Shown: piece after piece, positions 24,887 to 32,714 of the stretch
How the letters are laid out: each line of letters starts with the position of its first letter
How positions within the stretch are numbered: the first letter of the stretch is position 1
Origin: UBA965 sp040396955
Lineage (GTDB): Bacteria > Chloroflexota > Chloroflexia > Chloroflexales > Roseiflexaceae
NCBI GenBank assembly: GCA_040396955.1
Contig: JBBAWX010000003.1
Span: 124,001-188,000, forward strand
Direction: 5' to 3'
DNA: 64,000 bases
The notes under the pieces: generated by a model
What the model saw: only the letters and a program-made list of their open reading frames with translations
The model's database searches: none
Told to the model about the DNA's origin: nothing
Position numbers and translations under genes: made by a program

Positions 24887-25290
24887 TGAAGCCAGTTGTG
24901 CGCACCGGCATCGATATGGTGTTTTTACCACGCTTTACGCAGGTGTGTTCACGATACGGCGAGCGCTTTTTGACACGCATTTACACCGATGCAGAGCGCC
25001 AGATTTGTGCGGGTCGGTCGGCGTCGCTTGCAGCCCGTTGGGCTGGCAAAGAGGCCGTGGCCAAATTACTCGGCATCGGCCTGCAGGGACTAGGGAGTGG
25101 CGCACAGGCACTCCCGTGGCAGAGCATCGAAATCCTGCATGACCAACTCCACAAACCCTGTGTCCTGCTTCATGCCACTGCCTTGACACGCTGGCACTTG
25201 CTCCATCTCGAAAGCATCGACATCTCGCTGACGCACGACCACGAGTACGTGATGGCACAGGCCGTCGCTATCGGTTGGTCGCAGGGGTGA
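24886..25290 (+). CDS. acpS: Holo-[acyl-carrier-protein] synthase
   Basis: A 134-residue phosphopantetheinyl transferase. 'GIDMVFLPRF' (Asp10) and 'WAGKEAVAK' (Glu56, Lys55) provide the Mg2+/CoA ligands. 'SIEILHDQLHKPCVLLH' and the C-terminal 'SLTHDHEYVMAQAVA' complete the AcpS pattern. It transfers 4'-phosphopantetheine from CoA to apo-ACP, needed for fatty-acid synthesis. ATG overlaps the stop of the upstream gene by 1 nt. Its last 23 bp overlap, tail to tail, the alpha/beta hydrolase gene on the other strand. Confidence 0.9.
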   Translation: MKPVVRTGIDMVFLPRFTQVCSRYGERFLTRIYTDAERQICAGRSASLAARWAGKEAVAKLLGIGLQGLGSGAQALPWQSIEILHDQLHKPCVLLHATALTRWHLLHLESIDISLTHDHEYVMAQAVAIGWSQG

Positions 25291-26191
25291 GGGCCTGTTG
25301 TACGAATGCCCAGGTCTCTTCGGGCGCTTCTGCATGCGGGATATGTCCACAGTTGGGGATGATGGCGAGCTGCGCATTGGGCATTTTTTCGACCATGGTG
25401 AGCCCGTGGCTGGCCGGGAAGACAGGGTCTTGCTCGCCCCAGATCACGTAAACGGGAGTTTTAATGTTGCTGAAATGTCGTGGCACGGGCATATCGCCGT
25501 CTTTGGCGGCCATAGACTGACAAATTTGCGCGGTCAAGTGCCCGCGTACACGACTTGGGTGCGCATAGAGTTCGACTGCTTCGGGAATCCAGTCGAAGCG
25601 CTTACTGACCGCCTTGAGCCCGTACGGCACAAGCTCAGGCATGGTCGACCAGAAGGCGAGCGCATAGCCGATGATGGGCAACCCAACCAATCGAGCCACT
25701 GGCGGACGTTGCTCTGCAAAAACTTCCGGGGCGATGGCGATAATTTTGCTCACCCGATGTGGCTGAAAGATGCTCATCTGGAGCGCCACACGTCCACCGT
25801 ACGAGTGACCAATCAGCACCGCTTGGTCTATTCCCAAGCTGTCAAGCACGCCGAGCACGGTGCGTGCTTGCGCCGCCGTGGTGTAATTGTCGGGGTTGAT
25901 GGAGCGCGTTGAGGCTCCTGCTCCTACCATGTCGATTGTCACGGTGCGGTACCCAGCCTGTGACAGGGCTTGATCGAGCCCGTGCCAGGTCTTATGCCAG
26001 CCACCAAAACCGTGAATGAGCACGACCACGGGACCGTCGCCGCTGAGCTGCACCGAAATGCGGTTCGACTGGATGCTCAGCAACGTATCGGCATACGTGA
26101 CAAGTTGATTGGGTTCGTATATTTCACGTAGGCTGGTGAGTACGAACGGTAACAGGACGATGGCGGTCAACACAAACATGGCGATCCACAT
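25268..26191 (-). CDS. Alpha/beta hydrolase with N-terminal membrane anchor
   Basis: A 307-residue alpha/beta hydrolase with one N-terminal hydrophobic helix (about residues 3-19). 'LIHGFGGWHKTW' gives the oxyanion strand, 'GHSYGG' (Ser130) the nucleophile elbow, the acid lies in 'WGEQDPVFP' and the His in 'NCGHIPHAE'. It belongs to the broad esterase/epoxide-hydrolase/C-C hydrolase group; the substrate is unknown. AAGGAG sits 7 nt before ATG 26191. It closes a minus-strand run that starts with the membrane glycosyltransferase. Confidence 0.8.
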   Translation of the reverse strand: MWIAMFVLTAIVLLPFVLTSLREIYEPNQLVTYADTLLSIQSNRISVQLSGDGPVVVLIHGFGGWHKTWHGLDQALSQAGYRTVTIDMVGAGASTRSINPDNYTTAAQARTVLGVLDSLGIDQAVLIGHSYGGRVALQMSIFQPHRVSKIIAIAPEVFAEQRPPVARLVGLPIIGYALAFWSTMPELVPYGLKAVSKRFDWIPEAVELYAHPSRVRGHLTAQICQSMAAKDGDMPVPRHFSNIKTPVYVIWGEQDPVFPASHGLTMVEKMPNAQLAIIPNCGHIPHAEAPEETWAFVQQALTPATNR

Positions 26192-26203
26192 CGAGAATCT
26201 CCT

Positions 26204-27493
26204 TTATGGAGTAGGCCGGGGTGTCGTCTTGAGGAGGAGACGGGTAATCAACATCCCCATTGTACTAAAAAACGCCGCAATAATGAACGTTGGCGTGTAG
26301 CCGATGCCACTGACCAAAAATCCGCCCAAGATAGGCACTACGGCACCAATACCGAGGAGGGTATTGGCGAGGCCCATGTAGAGTGGTCGCTCGTCGGGTG
26401 GTGAAATTTCGAGTAAGTACGTGTTGCTTGCAATGTTGATGCCGTCGTTGGCGGTGCCTGCAATCAAGCTGAGCACGAGCAACCAGACAATCAAGAGACC
26501 GGGCGCAACCGCCTGTATGCTACTCGCAAGCACCATCATCAGTGGTGGAATCACGGTGAGTGTGGTAGTAAGGCGCAGTAGCCAAACCTTGCCGCGGACG
26601 TCACCGAGTCGACCCCAGACGATATTGGAGATGGCCGCGGAAACGGCGACAGTGGCAATAAACACGCCGGCCATGCTTTTGGGCAAGCCGAGTTGTTCAG
26701 TCACGTAGATGATGAAAAAAGGGTCAGCCAAGCGCCCGACCACTAAAAAAAGCCGTGTCAAAATATAATTACGGTAGTCGGGATTATTGTGGAGCATCAT
26801 TGGTGCGGCGCGAAAGGCGTCCATCATGGACATCGCCGGCGTAGTGCGGGGAGCGGGCGGTTCTTTCACCGTGGCAAACACGGCCATGGCAGAGGCATAG
26901 CAGAGCAAGCTAAATAACCCGATGGCTGCAAAACTATATGGGAAGCTGAGCGGACTTTCGGTACTGAGTAGCCAACGCACCAGTGGTCCGCCGACCGCAA
27001 ATGCGAGCAAGCCCCCAATCAGCTGCCGCGTCCCAAAAAACCGCCCCCGATGTTCAACGGGGATGGTCTTGGCAACCACATCTTGGAAACTCAACGTGGT
27101 TACTCCACCACCGTAGTTGAACAGCGCATAACTCACCAAAATGGCAAGTAACGCCCATTCGTGCGGGATGATGCTCGCAAAAAAACACGCCACAACCACT
27201 GCGCATTGCGCAATCAAGCGGAGCACGGCAAAGCGCCGATACACGGGAAGTTTGTAGGTCAATGCCTGAATGCGCCCGCCCACCAGCAACTGTGGAAGCA
27301 GGTACCCCGTCATCTGGATGACGGGGAGCAGGCTGACCAGTGTCAATGAGCCACCGAGTTGACGGATCAACAACGACAGCACGAGGCCCGGATTGCTGGC
27401 TGCTTCACCCAGCGCAAAGACGGCGCCGTTGAAGACCCCCTTCTGGTAGTTGCGCTGGATGACGGAGGGTGGAAGTGCGCTGTGTTCGTTCAC
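26204..27493 (-). CDS. Major facilitator superfamily transporter
   Basis: A 429-residue MFS protein with about 12 transmembrane helices. 'QDVVAKTIPVEHRGRFFGTRQL' is a conserved loop motif in many MFS members and 'GRLGDVRGKVWLLR' is the equivalent in the second half. The substrate cannot be inferred. It starts at a GTG that overlaps the hflX stop (GTGA), so it is translationally coupled to HflX. Confidence 0.75.
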   Translation of the reverse strand: MNEHSALPPSVIQRNYQKGVFNGAVFALGEAASNPGLVLSLLIRQLGGSLTLVSLLPVIQMTGYLLPQLLVGGRIQALTYKLPVYRRFAVLRLIAQCAVVVACFFASIIPHEWALLAILVSYALFNYGGGVTTLSFQDVVAKTIPVEHRGRFFGTRQLIGGLLAFAVGGPLVRWLLSTESPLSFPYSFAAIGLFSLLCYASAMAVFATVKEPPAPRTTPAMSMMDAFRAAPMMLHNNPDYRNYILTRLFLVVGRLADPFFIIYVTEQLGLPKSMAGVFIATVAVSAAISNIVWGRLGDVRGKVWLLRLTTTLTVIPPLMMVLASSIQAVAPGLLIVWLLVLSLIAGTANDGINIASNTYLLEISPPDERPLYMGLANTLLGIGAVVPILGGFLVSGIGYTPTFIIAAFFSTMGMLITRLLLKTTPRPTP

Positions 27494-28857
27494 GATCGTG
27501 TGGCGTTCCGCATAATATGGGCGAGCTCGTCGGGGATGCGCCCGCTGACGATGATGCCATCGCCGTCGTATTCTTCGTTGCTGATGACGCCGCGTTGGCG
27601 CCAGAGCTGCATCAAATCAGCACGTCGATACGGGATAAACACCCGCAGTTCTTGCATGCTCTGTTGCAACATCTGCTCAATGCGTTGGGCGAGGATGGGA
27701 AGCCCCCACCCTTGTTGAGCCGACACCGCCACGTAATCTTCGGGAAGCCCGAGGGCAAGTGCCATACCAGCGACTTCGGACTCAGCAATACCGCTCAACT
27801 TGTCGATTTTGTTGAGGACGGTCAATATCGGCGTCGTGCCTACTTCGAGCTGTTTGAGTGTGTCAAGCACGGTCTGAGTCTGTTGCTCGGCATTGGGGTG
27901 CGTAATATCGAGTACATGTAGCAACAAATCAGCATCAGCAATTTCTTCGAGGGTGGCACGAAACGCCACGACAAGCTCCGTGGGAAGCTTCTGGATGAAA
28001 CCGACCGTGTCGGTGAGCAGGTAATGGGTGCCACGTGGCGTCACCATCTGCCGTGTGGTGGGGTCGAGTGTCGCAAAAAGACGGTCTTCGGCGCGTACCG
28101 TAGCGTTCGAGAGGGCATTGAGCAACGTTGACTTCCCCGCATTGGTGTAGCCGACGATGGCAACGACTTGGATGCCTGCTTGCCGGCGCCGTTCACGGTA
28201 GACCTCTCGTTGGGCGTGGATGCTCTTGATGTGCTCTTCGAGCTGGGTAATCCGTTTACTGACCAGCCGCCGGTCAACTTCGAGCTGTGTCTCACCTGGT
28301 CCACGTAATCCGACCACTCCGCCCGCCGATCCACCCCCGCCGCCTGCTTGACGCTCAAGGTGCGTCCATTGGCGGCGTAGTCGCGGTAACAGGTGTTTGT
28401 ACTGCGCGAGTTCAACCTGGATGCGCCCTTCGCGGGTCCGCGCATGGCGTGCAAAAATGTCGAGAATGATGGTGGTGCGATCGAGGACGCGGGTTTTGAG
28501 GGTCTCTTCCAAGTTTCGGGTTTGCCCTGGGGTCAACTCATTGTCGAAGATGACCAAGTCATACTCCAAGGATTCTTTGAGACTGGCAATTTCTTGCACC
28601 TTCCCAGGACCAATGTAGTATTGTGAAAAGGGCTGTTTGAGACGTTGCTGGAGCTGACCAACTACCTCGAGGTCGGCGGTGTCTACCAAGAGCGCAAGCT
28701 CTGCCAACGAGTCGGTTGCACTCCAACTACTCCGGCCACCGCTCAATTCGGTGCCCACCAAGAACGCCTTTTCGCGCGGGGGCTTGGTGGCGTGGAGCTT
28801 GGTGCCGCGCTCAGTATGGGTGATTCCGTATAGCGCTTCGGTGGGAATGTCACTCAA
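27490..28857 (-). CDS. hflX: GTPase HflX
   Basis: A 455-residue GTPase. The N-terminal HflX domain includes 'ELSGGRSSWSATDSLAEL', 'LKQPFSQYYIGPGKVQEI' and the glycine-rich 'GGGGSAGGVVGLRGPGETQLE'. The G domain carries 'GYTNAGKST' (G1), 'DTVGFI' (G3) and 'NKID' (G4). HflX splits and rescues stalled ribosomes, notably under heat or antibiotic stress. The start is an unusual TTG (28857), overlapping the glycosyltransferase stop by 8 nt, with AAAGG 9 nt upstream and no alternative ATG before the conserved region. Confidence 0.9.
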   Translation of the reverse strand: MSDIPTEALYGITHTERGTKLHATKPPREKAFLVGTELSGGRSSWSATDSLAELALLVDTADLEVVGQLQQRLKQPFSQYYIGPGKVQEIASLKESLEYDLVIFDNELTPGQTRNLEETLKTRVLDRTTIILDIFARHARTREGRIQVELAQYKHLLPRLRRQWTHLERQAGGGGGSAGGVVGLRGPGETQLEVDRRLVSKRITQLEEHIKSIHAQREVYRERRRQAGIQVVAIVGYTNAGKSTLLNALSNATVRAEDRLFATLDPTTRQMVTPRGTHYLLTDTVGFIQKLPTELVVAFRATLEEIADADLLLHVLDITHPNAEQQTQTVLDTLKQLEVGTTPILTVLNKIDKLSGIAESEVAGMALALGLPEDYVAVSAQQGWGLPILAQRIEQMLQQSMQELRVFIPYRRADLMQLWRQRGVISNEEYDGDGIIVSGRIPDELAHIMRNATRS

Positions 28858-29809
28858 TGTTTGGTGCCTTTAATCCATGTCGTTCGGCGACAATGTAGAG
28901 TGGTCGCCGCTTCACTTCATCGTATATACGACCGAGGTACTCACCAAGAATACCCAGAAAAATCAATTGAATCCCGCCCAAAAAGAGTACACTCACCAAC
29001 GTGGTTGCCTGCCCGGCAATGGCGTTGCCCGTAAGCCGTAAGATGATGGCCACCAAAATGGCAACCACACTCAATCCGGCGATGACAAAACCACTGTAAG
29101 TGGCGAGTTGTAGGGGGAGATAGGAAAAGCTGGTAATTGCGTCGAGGGCGAATCGAAACATCTTGCGAAACGGATACTTGGTGACCCCCGCTTTGCGCGC
29201 ATCCCGCCGATAGGTGACACCGGTCTGCTTGAAGCCTACCCATACCGATAATCCACGCATGAAGCGATGGTGTTCGCGCATTTGACGCATGGCGGAGACG
29301 ACTTTGGCGTCCATGAGGCGGAAATCGCCGGTGTCGAGTGGCAGGTTGATATTGGTAATACGCCGAATCAGGCGATAAAAGAGACTCGCAGTCGCTCGTT
29401 TGAACGCAGTTTCACCCTCACGTTCACCGCGTACCCCGTAGATTACCTGGTAGCCTTCGCACCATTTGTGGTACATGTCGACAATGACTTCAGGCGGATC
29501 CTGTAGGTCGGAGTCAATGACGGCCACTGCGGCACCGTAGGCGTGGTCGGTGCCAGCCGTAATCGCCAATTGATGCCCGAAGTTCCGTGAAAAATGAATG
29601 ACTTTGACGCGTTCATCACGGGCATGTAATTCGTCCATGATGATGGGTGAACGGTCATGCGAGCCATCGTTGACGAGAATGAGCTCGAATGGCACATTCA
29701 AGGGCTCCATGGCACTGACCACCCTGCGATAAAACTCTGGCAGGAGTGCTTCTTCGTCGTATACTGGTGCGACAATGGAAATCGTCGGTGGATTGTCTGT
29801 CTGACGCAT
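28850..29809 (-). CDS. Family 2 glycosyltransferase with C-terminal membrane helices (polyprenyl-phosphate hexose/mannose transferase-like)
   Basis: A 319-residue GT2 enzyme. 'ISIVAPVYDEEALLPEFYRR' opens the GT-A fold and 'VIDSDLQDPPEVI' holds the DxD metal motif. Two C-terminal membrane helices (about residues 229-260 and 265-295) are typical of the DPM1/ArnC/GtrB group, which transfers sugar from a nucleotide donor to polyprenyl phosphate. ATG 29809 has GAGGG 5 nt upstream. The neighbouring polytopic glycosyltransferase could be the enzyme that uses the lipid-linked sugar. A possible extended -10 (TGCTACAAT) precedes it. Confidence 0.85.
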   Translation of the reverse strand: MRQTDNPPTISIVAPVYDEEALLPEFYRRVVSAMEPLNVPFELILVNDGSHDRSPIIMDELHARDERVKVIHFSRNFGHQLAITAGTDHAYGAAVAVIDSDLQDPPEVIVDMYHKWCEGYQVIYGVRGEREGETAFKRATASLFYRLIRRITNINLPLDTGDFRLMDAKVVSAMRQMREHHRFMRGLSVWVGFKQTGVTYRRDARKAGVTKYPFRKMFRFALDAITSFSYLPLQLATYSGFVIAGLSVVAILVAIILRLTGNAIAGQATTLVSVLFLGGIQLIFLGILGEYLGRIYDEVKRRPLYIVAERHGLKAPNIE

Positions 29810-29842
29810 GCTGTCCCTCAGCAGATGTGATTGCTTGCACCT

Positions 29843-29848
29843 ATTGTA
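29843..29848 (-). promoter_or_regulatory. Possible extended -10 before the GT2-hflX genes
   Basis: Minus-strand TGCTACAAT with -10 TACAAT at 29843-29848, 34 nt before ATG 29809. No clear -35; it could supply extra transcription of hflX and the downstream genes. Confidence 0.4.
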
Positions 29849-29857
29849 GCACAGCAC

Positions 29858-31867
29858 CTATGGTGTCGAATTATTTCCAACGCCATTCACTTCATAAAAC
29901 ACCAGTAGCAACTCACCATTTTGCTGATAGGTGCGACTCTCTTGGCCACCCGGATAGGCCCGCCTGATGAGATTCATCTCGCCGATGCGTCCTGGACTGA
30001 ATACGAACAGATGAATGGGGGCGTTGAGTACCCATGTCGGATTGGCGTTGAGTGGCGGGTAGACATCGATGCCGCTCACGCTCGGTGCATTCAAACGGAG
30101 CAGGGCACTGTTGCCGTATACGAGTTGTGGTGCAGTAAACAGATAGACCTGTGAGCCACTCGGGTAGTTGACTAGTTTGCTGCTCATGGCACTGGCGCTT
30201 TGTTCTTCGATACTTGCGCTCTGCGTGCCGGTATTTTGAATGTAGGTATAACCATCGTAGCCTGCCACGGCGACAGCCACGACAATGCTGAGTCCCTGAA
30301 TTATGAGTGGGTTAATACTCCAGTCAGTTTGAATCCATTCTAGTCGAAACCAACGTCCAGATTCAGCCAGCCCGATGCCAATCACCGTGGCCACAAACGG
30401 GGCAATATAGACCATCCGTTGGGCGGCCGGGGTATCGATGGTGATTGCGGCCACACCAATGGCACTTGCCAGCCCAATGAACAAAATCCAATAGCGTGGG
30501 TCGTCGTATTCACGGATCATCAACAACATGCCAATACTGAACAAAATCGCACTGGGGATGGTCAGCATCGGCATACCTACGTCGTAACCATCACGCAAGG
30601 GGACAATCACAAATGCGGCTGCGGCATCGCGAACTTGATAGAGTGCGGTCAACCAGATGGGCTGTTGCTGTTGGGTGGCGATCTGTACTAACCAGCCTTG
30701 TCCAGTGAGCGGATTGTCGGCAAAAATACTGACCTGGTTGAGCATGCCCCAGTATGTGGGCCATTGGACGAACATCGTCAACCACATTGGAAGTGCGACC
30801 ACCGCCGCCACGAGCCACATAACGCCCAGCTGGCGAAGCCGCATTTCAATCATCGACCAGTTCGCGATGGCCAGTACTGCTAGCCACAACGCATAGATGA
30901 CGGGGATGATTTTGCCCGAGTGGTAGGTGTATTGGCACAGGCCAAGCAACATGCCGGCGAGCACGTACCAACGCCGTTTTCCGCTCTCCCAACCTGTCGC
31001 AAGTGCCGCCAAAATACTACAGAGGAGTAGACCATCGGCCACATACGGAATGGCGAGACGACTGAATTCGAGGTGCACACTCATGGCCATCAAGGCAAGT
31101 GCGGTCAACCATGCCGTGCGTCGATCAAAAAAAAGTCGCGTCGATACGTAGAGCATGACGATGGTGGCACTGCCATACAGGGCGGATAGCATGCGCATAG
31201 CGCCGATGTCGGCGCCAAAGATGGAGCTACTTGCACTCTGCAAGAGGGCTAGTAATAACGCAGTTCCGTCGATATTGAGTGCTGCTGGATTGAGGAACTC
31301 TTGGCGGAGATATGCTTGGCTGTACAGCGCCGAAATGGCTTCGAGATTCCCAGGGACCGGGATTTCGGTGATACGGTACAGTCTAATCGCCAGGGCGGCA
31401 ATCCCGAGGAGCACTAATCCGAATACCTCGAATATGTTCATCGGGTCGGTGCCATCAGACGCGTTGTGGCGTGGAAGCCAGATTAGCACGATGGCGACAA
31501 GGCAGCCGATGGCATGGGTGTGTGCGACCAGACTAATCCAGGGGAGTGCAATGTGTTGGTTTGCTCCCCAGCCGTATGCGCCCATCAGTGCGTAGCTGAT
31601 GGTCTGGATGACCATGCCAATCAAAAAAGGTGCCGCGGTGTGGTTGAGGATGGCACGAATGAGAAAGACGTTGATGATGGTGGTTAGTGCACTGATGATG
31701 AGCACGATGAGTGGCACCACGGCCACGATACTTTGGAGCACGACCGTCATCGGGACAATGGTGGCGGCGCCAATGATAAAACTCAAAAACACCTTGGTTT
31801 GTGAGGTGTTGCGTTCGAGGTACTGGCTATGCCAAACCTGTTCGCGGTGGATGCGTCCGACTCCCAT
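29858..31867 (-). CDS. Polytopic membrane glycosyltransferase (PMT/ArnT-like, GT39/GT83 type)
   Basis: A 669-residue membrane protein with roughly 14 hydrophobic helices. After an N-terminal four-helix section comes the PMT-like loop 'RLYRITEIPVPGNLEA' and 'FSRLAIPYVADGLLLC', with an Arg/Asp arrangement like that of the catalytic first loop in this family. The C-terminal domain (about 560-669) is outside and beta-rich. These enzymes use polyprenyl-phosphate sugars to glycosylate proteins or lipids on the outer face. A TATAAT lies 36 nt before ATG 31867, inside a region with a perfect palindrome. The GT2 gene follows 48 nt later. Confidence 0.75.
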   Translation of the reverse strand: MGVGRIHREQVWHSQYLERNTSQTKVFLSFIIGAATIVPMTVVLQSIVAVVPLIVLIISALTTIINVFLIRAILNHTAAPFLIGMVIQTISYALMGAYGWGANQHIALPWISLVAHTHAIGCLVAIVLIWLPRHNASDGTDPMNIFEVFGLVLLGIAALAIRLYRITEIPVPGNLEAISALYSQAYLRQEFLNPAALNIDGTALLLALLQSASSSIFGADIGAMRMLSALYGSATIVMLYVSTRLFFDRRTAWLTALALMAMSVHLEFSRLAIPYVADGLLLCSILAALATGWESGKRRWYVLAGMLLGLCQYTYHSGKIIPVIYALWLAVLAIANWSMIEMRLRQLGVMWLVAAVVALPMWLTMFVQWPTYWGMLNQVSIFADNPLTGQGWLVQIATQQQQPIWLTALYQVRDAAAAFVIVPLRDGYDVGMPMLTIPSAILFSIGMLLMIREYDDPRYWILFIGLASAIGVAAITIDTPAAQRMVYIAPFVATVIGIGLAESGRWFRLEWIQTDWSINPLIIQGLSIVVAVAVAGYDGYTYIQNTGTQSASIEEQSASAMSSKLVNYPSGSQVYLFTAPQLVYGNSALLRLNAPSVSGIDVYPPLNANPTWVLNAPIHLFVFSPGRIGEMNLIRRAYPGGQESRTYQQNGELLLVFYEVNGVGNNSTP

Positions 31868-31902
31868 GCGTGCGTCTCTCTGATAGCGAATGAACTTGTT
31901 CC

Positions 31903-31908
31903 ATTATA
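31903..31908 (-). promoter_or_regulatory. -10 of the membrane glycosyltransferase gene
   Basis: Minus-strand TATAAT at 31903-31908. The region that should hold the -35 and spacer is occupied by the 15-bp palindrome at 31910-31941. Confidence 0.5.
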
Positions 31909-31909
31909 C

Positions 31910-31941
31910 CGCCAATGCACGCAAACTTGCGTGCATTGGCG
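31910..31941. terminator. Perfect 15-bp palindrome: terminator of the ABC/VCBS operon or operator
   Basis: CGCCAATGCACGCAA (31910-31924) is the exact reverse complement of TTGCGTGCATTGGCG (31927-31941). It begins 24 nt after the stop of the His-rich membrane gene (both transcribed leftward) and abuts the -10 of the next gene. It may terminate the upstream operon, regulate the downstream promoter, or both. Confidence 0.6.
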
Positions 31942-31964
31942 TGACGGTGCGTCGGGTGGCGAGA

Positions 31965-32714
31965 TTATGCCGAATGGTTGGTTTTTTGCCTGAGTGTGGT
32001 GTGTGTGGCGAGAAGCAGTAATGCTGTTTCGCCGACATTCCACCAAAAATGTACATCGAGTCGGACCGCCGTGGTAATGCCGGGGAGGCGACAGACAAAC
32101 GTGTTGCGCGTGGCATCGCTGGTGGCGAGCCATCCATCACGCCCAAAGAATCCGGGCAATCCTTGAGCAGACGTCCCCCAAGCCCCCAGTGTGGCCAGTT
32201 GATCAAGTGCTTCGAGATAGCGGATCATGAGGTAGGTGTGCTCAGCGGTATGTGCGGTCGTCCAAGCCAGCATCAGCCATGCATACCGGTTGCGCATCCC
32301 GCCCCACACCAAAAACACCATGATGATCAGCACCGTCCAGTTCCACAAGAAGTGGACCCACTCAGCGTTTGCTGCTGAGATGATGCCACTCGCTTTAAAA
32401 AACGGCCAGCGCAAGATGTGGTATTGCACCCACTGTATCAAGTGCTCCACCCCGTGAAAGCTCTGTGCGGCAACCAACCCTGTGAGCAGAGCACTCCACC
32501 AGCCGAATTTGATGTACACGTCGTACATGTGATGTGCATAGGCGGGCATGATGCCTGCGATGATACAGGCTGCCCATACCCACATCGGCATGCCCCGTGA
32601 AGCAGCATAACCGGCAAAACCGATGCCAATCAAGCTGCCAACGACAATCAAGAGCCGATGGGCACGGATGTCGAAAATGGTCTGCATGCGCATACTTTGT
32701 GAAAGGGTGTTCAT
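31965..32714 (-). CDS. Histidine-rich polytopic membrane protein with two HxxEH motifs
   Basis: A 249-residue membrane protein with about five hydrophobic helices that I cannot assign to a family. Two similar motifs are striking: HGVEH (residues 87-91) and HTAEH (155-159), each followed by a helix with Tyr seven to eleven residues later. Further His residues lie at 61, 62, 99, 121 and 222. The pattern suggests a metal or haem site within the membrane, by inference only. ATG 32714 overlaps the stop of the VCBS lipoprotein gene and GAGG lies 7 nt upstream, so it is translationally coupled to it. Confidence 0.6.
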   Translation of the reverse strand: MNTLSQSMRMQTIFDIRAHRLLIVVGSLIGIGFAGYAASRGMPMWVWAACIIAGIMPAYAHHMYDVYIKFGWWSALLTGLVAAQSFHGVEHLIQWVQYHILRWPFFKASGIISAANAEWVHFLWNWTVLIIMVFLVWGGMRNRYAWLMLAWTTAHTAEHTYLMIRYLEALDQLATLGAWGTSAQGLPGFFGRDGWLATSDATRNTFVCRLPGITTAVRLDVHFWWNVGETALLLLATHTTLRQKTNHSA

